Source of the DNA: Allorhizobium undicola ORS 992 = ATCC 700741
Lineage (GTDB): Bacteria; Pseudomonadota; Alphaproteobacteria; Rhizobiales; Rhizobiaceae
Direction of reading: 5' to 3'
DNA: 32,054 nt
Assembly: GCF_000621665.1 (NCBI RefSeq)
Contig: NZ_JHXQ01000029.1
Location: forward strand, 1 to 32,054
Position numbers and translations under genes: made by a program. This document shows, piece by piece, positions 7,435-13,697 of this stretch. The stretch's first letter is position 1. Each line of letters begins with the position of its first letter. Below the pieces are notes generated by a model. That model ran no database searches. It was not told the DNA's origin and worked only from the letters and a program-made list of their open reading frames with translations.

Positions 7435-7456
7435 TCTCCCAAGTTGATCCTGGGAG
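7435..7456 (-). promoter_or_regulatory. hairpin covering the ribosome binding site of the AbiEii-like gene
   Basis: Arms at 7436-7441 and 7451-7456 (CTCCCA and TGGGAG on the plus strand, 9-base loop). In the transcript the GGGAGA ribosome site forms the downstream arm, so folding would hide it. This would restrict translation of a potentially toxic product. Confidence 0.5.
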
Positions 7457-7461
7457 GATTT

Positions 7462-7484
7462 TTCGGCGACGGCTTGCAAGAAAC
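7462..7484 (-). promoter_or_regulatory. recurrent upstream motif (copy C)
   Basis: TTCGGCGACGGCTTGCAAGA followed by AAC on the plus strand, 33-55 bases upstream of the AbiEii-like start. It matches the block GTCGGCGACGCAAGAAAC upstream of the gene at 10693 except for a 4- or 5-base insertion in the middle. Confidence 0.4.
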
Positions 7485-7497
7485 GAATTATGGCCGA

Positions 7498-7917
7498 TCA
7501 GCCGATCTTTTTGATCTCATCGAGAAGCTCGGCAACCTGCTCTACGGCCTCCGCTTCCGTCAGCTTTCCGGCATGCAGCAACTGAGCGACCATGAACTTG
7601 TAGAGCTTCAGGAGCGCCTTGCCGTGGTCGTTCATCACCCCACGGTAGATATGCGTCTCGCCGGTCATGATAGCAGCGTGCGCCCACTCTGATACCAGCA
7701 TCGACCCCGCTGCCAGTGCGGTCCATCCACCCCCACCAATAGTGGCTTTGGCAAAATCGTGGTCGGTCTTGACTGTCTCGGCGATGCCCTTCACGGCGGC
7801 GTCTATAACGATACCGTCCCACATGTCGGACTTGTCATACCCGATACGAAGGTCCTCCAAGGCTCTGATCAGTAGCTGAGTTTCAGGAGGGGTGCGCTTG
7901 AATAATCCGAATACCAT
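7498..7917 (-). CDS. hypothetical protein, 139 aa
   Basis: Starts at ATG 7917 (MVFGLFKRTPPETQLLIRAL). The protein is helical with a Gly-rich turn in the middle (TIGGGGWTALAAGSMLVSEW) and ends in an acidic amphipathic helix (EAVEQVAELLDEIKKIG). There is no clear transmembrane helix. It lies directly upstream of the AbiEii-like gene (68-base gap), so it is a candidate antitoxin or partner by position only. Its own start is preceded by a hairpin that contains the ribosome site. Confidence 0.65.
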   Translation of the reverse strand: MVFGLFKRTPPETQLLIRALEDLRIGYDKSDMWDGIVIDAAVKGIAETVKTDHDFAKATIGGGGWTALAAGSMLVSEWAHAAIMTGETHIYRGVMNDHGKALLKLYKFMVAQLLHAGKLTEAEAVEQVAELLDEIKKIG

Positions 7918-7918
7918 T

Positions 7919-7947
7919 GTGCTCTCGCTTTAATTGAGTGAGAGCAC
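7919..7947 (-). promoter_or_regulatory. hairpin covering the ribosome binding site of the 139-aa gene
   Basis: Perfect 8-bp arms GTGCTCTC (7919-7926) and GAGAGCAC (7940-7947), extendable through a wobble pair. In the transcript the SD-like GCGAGAGC lies in the arm next to the start codon, which begins two bases after the stem. The stem is stronger than the one before the AbiEii-like gene. Confidence 0.5.
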
Positions 7948-7971
7948 CTCTTTTCGGTTGCGCCGTCAAGA

Positions 7972-8928
7972 TCACGGACGTGGCAATCTTGTCTTGTGAT
8001 ATTGGATCGAGGCCGCCAATGTCGTGGCGTTGACGTGGGTGTTATAAGCCGCGAGCATGACGCCGTCGTAGTCGAAGAACGCGTCATGGTGGGTGTGCAG
8101 TTTGAATGCCAGCAGGAGCTTTACCTTGCTGCCCGGCTTGGTCCAGGGCATGTTCTTGAGCCTTGGCACCTCACCACGCTGCGACATGGCGTAAGCATCA
8201 CGGATGCGGCGTTTGGCGGCCGATAGATCGCCACCACGTCCAAGGATGCGGTTCGCCGAAGCGACATCCCTTTCATGGTTTTGAACGTGCCTTCCGAAAC
8301 GGGCGAAACGTTCGGCGGACGTCAGCCGCTCTGGACGCTGGTAGTAACCCTCAATGTTGCCGACGCGTCCGAAGAAGATGCCTGGCTTGTAACCGGGTCT
8401 GCCGATCCACCTCAGGTCGCGGGCTATCGGTCCGACTGTATTGCCATGGGCCGCACGAGCTGCACCTGCGGACGCTCTCCAGGCACGCCTGTCGCGCTTC
8501 TCGGTCTTGTTGGCTTCAACCGTCTTTTCTACGAACTTCTTGTTGTAGGCACCACCCTGGGCCGTCTTGCGCGCCGACCAGAAAAGGATGTCATGCCGAC
8601 CTGTACCAGCATCACCGGCGCTACGATTGCCGCCCATAATGATCCACCACAGGTATTGAGCCTGGGTGTCCTGAGCCTTGATCTCAGCCTTCATGTTGTC
8701 GCCGTCGCTGGCATTGGCAGGAATGACCTTCCAAGCAGTTTTGGCGGTCGTGAACGTGCGAGGTTTATCGATAAGACCGCTCTTGGTGTAGGCGACGAGC
8801 TTGTCGCGAACTTCCCAGGCGGCCCGGGTAATTGTCGTCGCCAAAGCTTTCGGCAAAACTTGTCGGCCAAGAGCGTCCAGTTCCCGCCGGTATTCATCCG
8901 CATTACCTTGGATGCCAATCTGAAACAT
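7972..8928 (-). CDS. phage-like virion assembly protein (minor tail / head-tail completion type), 318 aa
   Basis: ATG 8928 is preceded by GAGGTGAG at good spacing. The N-terminal half has the order typical of phage minor tail or tail-completion proteins: LPKALATTITRAAWEVRDKL (about 25-44), then a Pro-Phe-Thr segment DKPRTFTTAKTAWKVIPANA, a lysine-rich strand (MKAEIKAQ) and QYLWWIIMGGNR (about 91-102). The rest is basic (Arg/Lys-rich) with GYKPGIFFGRVGNIEGYYQR in the middle. This likeness is by pattern only. No capsid, portal, terminase or other tail genes are adjacent, so in this element it is an isolated phage-derived gene or has been put to other use. Confidence 0.55.
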   Translation of the reverse strand: MFQIGIQGNADEYRRELDALGRQVLPKALATTITRAAWEVRDKLVAYTKSGLIDKPRTFTTAKTAWKVIPANASDGDNMKAEIKAQDTQAQYLWWIIMGGNRSAGDAGTGRHDILFWSARKTAQGGAYNKKFVEKTVEANKTEKRDRRAWRASAGAARAAHGNTVGPIARDLRWIGRPGYKPGIFFGRVGNIEGYYQRPERLTSAERFARFGRHVQNHERDVASANRILGRGGDLSAAKRRIRDAYAMSQRGEVPRLKNMPWTKPGSKVKLLLAFKLHTHHDAFFDYDGVMLAAYNTHVNATTLAASIQYHKTRLPRP

Positions 8929-8967
8929 CAGCTCACCTCACAAAAAAAGACCCGGCAGCAGGAATCC

Positions 8968-9034
8968 GCGCCAGGCCCAGGTGGAGGCGCGAAGGAATAG
9001 CAGCCTCGATTGCAATGATGGTTGGGCCTGGCGC
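8968..9034. repeat. 12-bp perfect inverted repeat between genes
   Basis: GCGCCAGGCCCA (8968-8979) and TGGGCCTGGCGC (9023-9034) are perfect inverted copies 43 bases apart; the loop contains a further stem GAGGC/GCCTC. It sits between the stop at 9043 and the start at 8928. On the minus strand a run of seven T (8942-8948) follows after some 20 bases. It could be an attenuator or terminator, or a processing site. Confidence 0.6.
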
Positions 9035-9042
9035 TGATTGGG

Positions 9043-9309
9043 TCAAGGGATCATCTCCGTTACAGGCATCTCGATACGGAGGTCGGCCGTCAGGCAATCG
9101 TCGTACGTGCGCGAGATCGCAACAAGGTCTCTCCACAGCAGTTTGATGTGATCCGAGGCCTGAGCCTCAGCCAGCTCATCTATACGAGTGATCAAATCGC
9201 CGAGTGCGGTCGACATCAGCTTTACTGCCTCCAGTTCGATCACCCTCGGAAGGGTGTCACCCATAAGCATCGCATCAATGACATCCTCGCAAGATTGCAG
9301 GTGGTCCAT
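9043..9309 (-). CDS. hypothetical protein, 88 aa
   Basis: ATG 9309 shares its A with the stop of the upstream gene (TGATG) and has GGAGG six bases before it, making this a better start than the in-frame ATG at 9342. The product is a short helical acidic protein (MDHLQSCEDVIDAMLMGDTL; LMSTALGDLITRIDELAEAQ) without membrane segment. It is coupled to the 182-aa protein. No family recognised. Confidence 0.6.
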   Translation of the reverse strand: MDHLQSCEDVIDAMLMGDTLPRVIELEAVKLMSTALGDLITRIDELAEAQASDHIKLLWRDLVAISRTYDDCLTADLRIEMPVTEMIP

Positions 9310-9857
9310 CAGAGGCCTCCTGCTGTAAGGCGGCTCTCGCAAGCGACGATACGACTATACAAACTGGTGTTATTGCTGATCAAATTACTAGCGCCGAATC
9401 CGCTGCCAAAGCAGAGACTTGAGAGCGACCGAGAGCTGCCAGCGACAGCATCATAGATTCCAAGGCCGTTGGACCATGTAAGCGACCACGTGCTGCGACC
9501 TGAGGTGTAAAATTCGTTGGGAGCACCACCAAATGCAAGGTTAACAATTGGCGGCACACTGTTTGTCTCCAGCCTCTCCATCCAATCAAAGCTTGTCCCA
9601 AACACCTTGCTGTGCAGGGACGTCCGGGCAACGTCGTAGACGGTCTGAGCCTGAGGGTCTGCAGAGGCGGGGGATTGTGAGCCGCCTACGGTGATGGTGT
9701 AGATGCGGTCAAGATCGGCAGGCTCGCCGCCGCCATCGCCGATTTGATCTTTAAGTTCTGCCAGTTCTTCGAGCGCCGCCTTGATCACCTGTTCCAGTGT
9801 GTGGATGCGCAGGAGGGTTGCAGAATAGGAGGTGTCGGTGACGGTCGTGGTGGCCAT
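9309..9857 (-). CDS. hypothetical protein with N-terminal coiled coil and Ser/Gly-rich beta domain, 182 aa
   Basis: Residues about 14-42 (LLRIHTLEQVIKAALEELAE then LKDQIGDGGGEP) form a short coiled coil; the rest is rich in Ser, Thr, Gly, Asn and aromatic residues (STWSLTWSNGLGIYDAVAGS). That composition is seen in phage tail-fibre and appendage proteins, which fits the phage-like protein encoded downstream. The ribosome site is poor: instead the leader carries CACCTCC, the complement of an SD, plus a 20-bp palindrome. No family assigned. Confidence 0.6.
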   Translation of the reverse strand: MATTTVTDTSYSATLLRIHTLEQVIKAALEELAELKDQIGDGGGEPADLDRIYTITVGGSQSPASADPQAQTVYDVARTSLHSKVFGTSFDWMERLETNSVPPIVNLAFGGAPNEFYTSGRSTWSLTWSNGLGIYDAVAGSSRSLSSLCFGSGFGASNLISNNTSLYSRIVACESRLTAGGL

Positions 9858-9874
9858 TTGACATGTCCGGAGGT

Positions 9875-9894
9875 GATAGGATTAGTATCCTATC
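9875..9894. promoter_or_regulatory. 20-bp palindrome upstream of the 182-aa gene
   Basis: GATAGGAT, TAGT, ATCCTATC: perfect 8-bp arms, starting 18 bases before the start codon at 9857. It may be a repressor operator over the promoter or leader, or a hairpin terminator for the upstream gene ending at 9913. No T-run is visible. Confidence 0.5.
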
Positions 9895-9912
9895 GGCGGC
9901 GGAAATGACCAA

Positions 9913-10269
9913 TCAGATTTTTAGGTCCTGCTGTTTCGGGGGGTCGACGAGGTATTCGTGAGGGAGCTGACGGCGATATTTACGGGCTAGCCTCACAGCC
10001 ATGACCGCGAGAATCGTCGTCAAGATCACCCGCAATGTTGGGATTTTTGCCAAGTTGCGGCCGGACTTCGTGTCGCTTTTCGAAAAGCCCAAACCGTTAG
10101 CTAGCTGCGCCTCATCCTCATCCTGGGCTGCGAGCCACATGACAGCCTTATGTGCGCGGACCAAAGCCTCAGGACCGTCACACTGTGCGATAAGACAATT
10201 CAGATTCAAGTTGGGATGATTTCGTTTCAAAACTATGGAGTAACGGGGGGAAGAGATCGATTCACTCAT
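9913..10269 (-). CDS. hypothetical membrane protein, 118 aa
   Basis: ATG 10269 (MSESISSPRYSIVLKRNHPN) overlaps the upstream stop by 8 bases and has GGAAGAAG upstream. Residues about 78-97 (TLRVILTTILAVMAVRLARK) form one transmembrane helix followed by basic residues, with a short basic tail. The N-terminal domain contains LIAQCDGPEALVRAHKAVMW. It is the second gene of the unit governed by the paired operator at 10706-10741. No family recognised. Confidence 0.6.
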   Translation of the reverse strand: MSESISSPRYSIVLKRNHPNLNLNCLIAQCDGPEALVRAHKAVMWLAAQDEDEAQLANGLGFSKSDTKSGRNLAKIPTLRVILTTILAVMAVRLARKYRRQLPHEYLVDPPKQQDLKI

Positions 10270-10693
10270 TTTCAGCTTCTTCCAAACCGACCTCGTCAGC
10301 CGCATCAAAATAGCCGTCGTCGTGCATATCAGGATCACTTTCCGGCTCATCCATGAAGGATGGATCGAACGATGGTCGGCCAAGCTCCCAGCGGCGTTTC
10401 TGCGCGGCAGAGGCATCGGGATGGCGACCGATCATCTCCAGGTAATAGAGACGAGCCTCAGCCCTCCTGGAGCCCTCCTGGTTATTAAACCCGGCGGCCC
10501 GGAGAGCATCGCTTATCAACGCCGGGAATGGACCGTGATGCCCACGGCTCTCATAATACTGGGTCACGAAGCCAGCAAACGCGGTCGCCAGAACCGTATC
10601 GATGTCGTCGGTCTCGGGCAGACGTCGATGTTTGAGACCCGCTCTCCAACGAGCAGTCCGTGCTGCTCCAGCGCTGATAGACTCCTGATCCAT
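10262..10693 (-). CDS. hypothetical protein with basic N terminus and acidic tail, 143 aa
   Basis: ATG 10693 is preferred (AGGTGAT four bases upstream); a GTG at 10702 is also in frame. Residues about 10-25 are basic (AARTARWRAGLKHRRLPETD) and could contact nucleic acid; a helical core follows (IDTVLATAFAGFVTQYYESR; ISDALRAAGFNNQEGSRRAE), and the last 35 residues are very acidic. Two paired palindromic sites lie directly upstream, so it may be autoregulated. I recognise no named family. Confidence 0.6.
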   Translation of the reverse strand: MDQESISAGAARTARWRAGLKHRRLPETDDIDTVLATAFAGFVTQYYESRGHHGPFPALISDALRAAGFNNQEGSRRAEARLYYLEMIGRHPDASAAQKRRWELGRPSFDPSFMDEPESDPDMHDDGYFDAADEVGLEEAENE

Positions 10694-10705
10694 ACTTATC
10701 ACCTG

Positions 10706-10741
10706 CCGTCACACCGTGATCATTACCGTCACAGTGTGATC
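10706..10741. promoter_or_regulatory. paired operator: two 16-bp near-palindromic direct repeats
   Basis: CCGTCACACCGTGATC (10706-10721) and CCGTCACAGTGTGATC (10726-10741) differ at two positions and are spaced by exactly 20 bp. Each has TCAC/GTGA dyad symmetry (TCACANTGTGA in the second). This is the usual layout for cooperative binding of a dimeric repressor on one face of the helix. It lies 13-48 bases upstream of ATG 10693. Confidence 0.65.
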
Positions 10742-10759
10742 GTCGGCGACGCAAGAAAC
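10742..10759 (-). promoter_or_regulatory. recurrent upstream motif (copy D)
   Basis: GTCGGCGACGCAAGAAAC on the plus strand directly abuts the paired operator, 49-66 bases before ATG 10693. It is the clearest copy of the block also seen upstream of 334, 2226 and 7429. Confidence 0.4.
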
Positions 10760-10881
10760 CCGGAGTTTTTCGTCGGCCAAAGCGAAATAAGTGGTAATGT
10801 CAGTAAGGTAACTTAAAACAATTTATTTTAACCTGTAGTAGCCAAGCCTGGAATGGCAATCACCAAATCAATTCAATAGAT

Positions 10882-10905
10882 TTGACAATGTTGACATCTT
10901 GGACA
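10882..10905 (+). promoter_or_regulatory. triplicated TTGACA-like hexamer with 9-bp period
   Basis: TTGACA at 10882 and 10891 and TGGACA at 10900 lie in register every 9 bases, about 30-55 bases upstream of the small gene at 10938. They may give alternative -35 elements or be a short protein-binding array. No strong -10 is evident. Confidence 0.35.
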
Positions 10906-10937
10906 TTAGCTCCTTTTCGATATGAATGGAGACCATG

Positions 10938-11241
10938 ATGACTGATGCCGTGCGAGTTGAGCCCGACAATGCGACCGTTGTGATGGTCAACGGCGCATCG
11001 GTCTACATTGCCTCGACAGGCGGAATCTCTGAAGCCGGAACGTGGATATCCTCCCAGCTCCGGGAAATGATCGCCCTCTGGCGAGTACACAGACGTGTCA
11101 GTTACCTCGGTGCAAGCCGTCTTGGACATCGCGCACCGGATCGAGCACGCCCGGATTGAGGATGATGCTCGAAAGCCAACGGCGGATATCCTGAGGTATC
11201 TGTCGCAGTACGTCCTTCAGCGGCGCGTGCCTCTCAGCTGA
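10938..11241 (+). pseudogene. small gene broken (or recoded) by a +1 frameshift, about 100 aa
   Basis: From ATG 10938 (GGAGA six bases upstream) the frame reads MTDAVRVEPDNATVVMVNGA and on to QLREMIAL. It then turns to Arg-rich non-protein-like sequence ending at 11159. From about 11083 a second frame takes over with clearly protein-like sequence GEYTDVSVTSVQAVLDIAHR followed by IEHARIEDDARKPTADILRY and ends at TGA 11239-11241. Skipping one base near CTCTGG (11076-11081) joins them. It may be a frameshift mutation, a sequencing error, or programmed recoding. It is immediately upstream of the replication region, so a copy-control or partition role is possible but unsupported. Confidence 0.5.
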
Positions 11242-11305
11242 AAAATGATCGGCGGTGTTGTTTGAGGTTAAAAACATCTTCATGATCTTCAGAATGGGAA
11301 CGTGA

Positions 11306-11400
11306 GCGCGAAGCGCAAAGCCTAGTCTGACAGCATGACTAACATTCCCCCTCAAAAGCCCGCCGCAGGCGCTCGGAGGCGCGAAGCGCAAAGCCTAGTC
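11306..11400. repeat. 22-bp perfect direct repeat, 73 bp apart
   Basis: The 22 bases at 11306-11327 recur exactly at 11379-11400 (core GAAGCGCAAAGCCTAGTC). Similarity continues weakly after each (CAT-ACTAA-ATT). The pair lies at the left edge of the probable replication origin and may be Rep, partition or host-factor binding sites. Confidence 0.7.
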
Positions 11401-11419
11401 AAACCTCATTACTAATATT

Positions 11420-11573
11420 TACTTTGTATAGCCGTAGGGACTTTCGGCCCTACGGAATTGATTATAAACGATAATCTAGTTTCTCTTCGTTACCTAATGT
11501 CACAAGGCCTATCAGAGCCGAGCGATGCGAAGGCGAACCAAGAAGGCTATACATATCTACTTTGTATAGCCGT
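11420..11573. repeat. direct repeat TACTTTGTATAGCCGT with a 9-bp inverted arm
   Basis: TACTTTGTATAGCCGT occurs at 11420-11435 and 11558-11573. At the second copy GGCTATACA (11545-11553) pairs perfectly with TGTATAGCC (11563-11571), giving an operator-like dyad with 9-base spacer. Both lie between the 22-bp direct repeats and the iterons. Confidence 0.6.
11432..11455. other. 8-bp perfect hairpin in the origin region
   Basis: CCGTAGGG (11432-11439) and CCCTACGG (11448-11455) enclose an 8-base loop. No T-run follows; AT-rich DNA (11456-11480) lies next to it. Part of the origin or a terminator of the small upstream gene. Confidence 0.5.
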
Positions 11574-11753
11574 CCGATCCTGTCGACGTAAACCTCCTCG
11601 GACACCCCGCTTTCACAGGCTCTGTCAATCAAATTGGCTGATTTTCTTTGTTACCTTATGTCACCTGCGAGTTTATCTGGGCAATCCTGCCAGTCTTTGT
11701 GTTACTAAATGTCACTCCAGGGCGAAGCGACGTGTTTTCGTTACATCGTGACA
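11489..11753 (+). other. iteron-like repeats: probable replication origin
   Basis: GTTACCTAATGTCAC (11489-11503), GTTACCTTATGTCAC (11650-11664) and GTTACTAAATGTCAC (11701-11715) share GTTAC-N5-GTCAC, each preceded by a TCTT-rich stretch. A degenerate copy GTTACATCGTGACA lies at 11740-11753, and an inverted partial one at 10798-10812 next to AT-rich DNA (10812-10834). They sit directly upstream of the Rep_3-type gene, as in iteron plasmids. Spacings (161, 51, 39) are irregular, which is unusual for a functional iteron array. Confidence 0.65.
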
Positions 11754-11826
11754 AAACGCAACGAAAACGCTTGACCCATTTCCGCCCGTGGATGACGCTG
11801 ATTGCATCGCATCTGAGAATTCCACC

Positions 11827-13527
11827 ATGGCAATAGTTAGAGAGTATGAGGCACGAACTGTAGATGGCCTTAAGGAAACACGTTTCCGTCTCATCCGGTC
11901 AAAAAGGAAGCCGTTAAAGGCAGGCGACCGCAAGGGCTTCAACAGTCGGTCCGGCATGGCCTCCATGCTTGATCCGAAACTCGCCGAAGTCGAACGACCG
12001 ACTGTCGATAAAGTCGTTCAGCTTATCACGAAACTTCGGATCATCGGTCTGATGAAGGATGGAGCCGAACCGCAGGATGTTCTGACGGCCGCCGGTCACG
12101 CGTTGTACGAGTTCCTTATGGCCGCAGCGCGAATCCAGGGTATTGAAAAGGAAGAATTCCGCGTCGAAATCGTCGACTGTAAAAAATTCCTGGGCATCAA
12201 GCACAATGACCGGCTGCGGGGTTTAGTCGATCAACTTCGCCACACCGTCGTTCAATATGATTTCGCTGTCGGCACCGAACGATGGAAAGGCGAGATGCCT
12301 CTCCTGTTGGTCGACTATTTAACGACGACAACCGACGGCAAATCCTATCTAGTTTACTCGATACAGCCTCGTGTGAAGAGAGTGATCACGGAGTCGACGC
12401 GCTGGGCCAAGCTCGACATCAACGCCTACCCAAAATTCAAAAGTAAATACACCGCGCGAATCTACCCCCATTTCCAGCTGCACGCTCAAACCCATGCAGG
12501 CATTCGAAAGCCTTTTATCATCGAGCCGCAGGCATTCGCGGAGATGGTTGGCTTTGTCCACTCTGGCGAATTTCATTTCGGTAATTTTGAGAAGGGCTGT
12601 CTCAAGCCGATCATGAAAGATTTCGACGATTTTTCCTTGTCGCTATCCGTTCAGATGATGCCGTACCACCGTGGGCAAGGACGCGGTAATCCAGTATCAC
12701 ACTTAGAATTCCACCTAGAGCCCAGAGAATATCTGCGACCGATGGGCGACGGTAAGCTCCGGCGGATGGAAGGCGCGGAGTTCGACAATCTGGCCAAACT
12801 CATTCGAGAAGATGAGCGCACCGTGAAGGAGTTTCAGCCTACAGCGGCGCTGCTTCTGAAGGCTGCTCTACGGCTCAATCGCGAACCCGTTGACCTACTA
12901 GAGATGTGGCGGGATGACGTCTCGAAAGCCTTCGCATATCCGACCATGGAAATCCTGCTGGGGCTGCGCGGTCAGGAACTGTGCGACTTGTTGGAAACGC
13001 GCGGTGGTCCGGCGGCCTTTGAGTTGTGGGCGATGTCCGTCGATCCGATCTTTGAGCGCCAGTGGGCTATGACGGACGAAGAGTTCCAGAAGAACATTGG
13101 ACACGAGGATTTGACCGAGCAGAGCACAGATGGTGCCTACGTCCCAGCCAGTGCAGGTGTGATTAAAACCAACACGTGGATTGACCCCACCTTGGAAGGG
13201 ATCATTGCCGGTTTGCGTGCCATACCGGCTGAAGAAGCCGATCTTCCTCACCGCGTTGAGTATGTGAAACAAGTCTGCTCGACGAAGCACCCTGCGTTCG
13301 GCTTCAGGCTCAGAAGCCTATTGGCCAGAATCGGTGAGCGATACGAAATGATAGAAGACGCAATGCAGTGCGCCGCTTCAGACCGTCCTGCGGGCATAGA
13401 TCGCATCAGCTTTATCCTTGCCGTATGTAAGTGGGCTGGAGGCGGCTGGAGTGATCGAGCCGATGAGGCCCTAGTAGCAGCTGCAAAGCTCTTCGATAAA
13501 AAGGTGAGGCAACCTGTAAGCCTCTGA
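11827..13527 (+). CDS. plasmid replication initiator, Rep_3 / RepB type, 566 aa
   Basis: The central part holds the winged-helix signature of Rep_3 initiators: a strand ending LDINAYPKFKSKYTARIYPH (about 193-212), FQLH, then IIEPQAFAEMVGFVHSGEFH, a second winged-helix half with FEKGCLKPIMKDFDDFSLSL, and a final strand VSHLEFHLEP. An N-terminal winged-helix-like part (about 80-180) contains GHALYEFLMAAARIQGIEKE and VDCKKFLGIKHNDRLRGLVD. The C-terminal 230 residues (from about 335) exceed the usual 250-350-residue family length and have no recognised domain. Start ATG 11827 is taken because residues before it look non-coding; the ribosome site is weak and an upstream ATG (11788) is in frame. 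Iterons lie upstream. Its presence beside an integrase indicates an element able to replicate as well as integrate. Confidence 0.8.
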   Translation: MAIVREYEARTVDGLKETRFRLIRSKRKPLKAGDRKGFNSRSGMASMLDPKLAEVERPTVDKVVQLITKLRIIGLMKDGAEPQDVLTAAGHALYEFLMAAARIQGIEKEEFRVEIVDCKKFLGIKHNDRLRGLVDQLRHTVVQYDFAVGTERWKGEMPLLLVDYLTTTTDGKSYLVYSIQPRVKRVITESTRWAKLDINAYPKFKSKYTARIYPHFQLHAQTHAGIRKPFIIEPQAFAEMVGFVHSGEFHFGNFEKGCLKPIMKDFDDFSLSLSVQMMPYHRGQGRGNPVSHLEFHLEPREYLRPMGDGKLRRMEGAEFDNLAKLIREDERTVKEFQPTAALLLKAALRLNREPVDLLEMWRDDVSKAFAYPTMEILLGLRGQELCDLLETRGGPAAFELWAMSVDPIFERQWAMTDEEFQKNIGHEDLTEQSTDGAYVPASAGVIKTNTWIDPTLEGIIAGLRAIPAEEADLPHRVEYVKQVCSTKHPAFGFRLRSLLARIGERYEMIEDAMQCAASDRPAGIDRISFILAVCKWAGGGWSDRADEALVAAAKLFDKKVRQPVSL

Positions 13528-13529
13528 AA

Positions 13530-13558
13530 AGGTACCGCTTTACATTCCTGCGGTACCT
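13530..13558 (+). terminator. 9-bp hairpin just after rep
   Basis: AGGTACCGC (13530-13538) and GCGGTACCT (13550-13558), loop of 11, beginning 3 bases after the rep stop codon. Only a weak T-rich tail (TATCTTCCTCT) follows. Probable terminator. Confidence 0.6.
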
Positions 13559-13643
13559 GCTATCTTCCTCTCCAACGCCAACCGCTCGATTGGAGCAATG
13601 CAATGAAGTCCGTCGCCGTCAATCTATGATGCAACCGCATCGT

Positions 13644-13664
13644 CTACCGGTCTTTCGCCGGTAG
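13644..13664. other. 7-bp hairpin upstream of the phosphoesterase operon
   Basis: CTACCGG, loop TCTTTCG, CCGGTAG, 34 bases before the GTG start at 13698. It may be a leader hairpin or the end of the terminator region that separates rep from the next operon. Confidence 0.45.
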
Positions 13665-13697
13665 CTCGGGATTACTGTGACCTGAAAGGACTTTGAG

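Noticed and set aside
10860..11129. 89-codon minus-strand open frame
   Set aside because: It overlaps the protein-like plus-strand halves of the frameshifted gene and lacks an SD; judged a shadow.
11098..11391. 97-codon minus-strand open frame across the small gene and first direct repeat
   Set aside because: It is antisense to the better-supported second half of the frameshifted gene and ends in repeat DNA.
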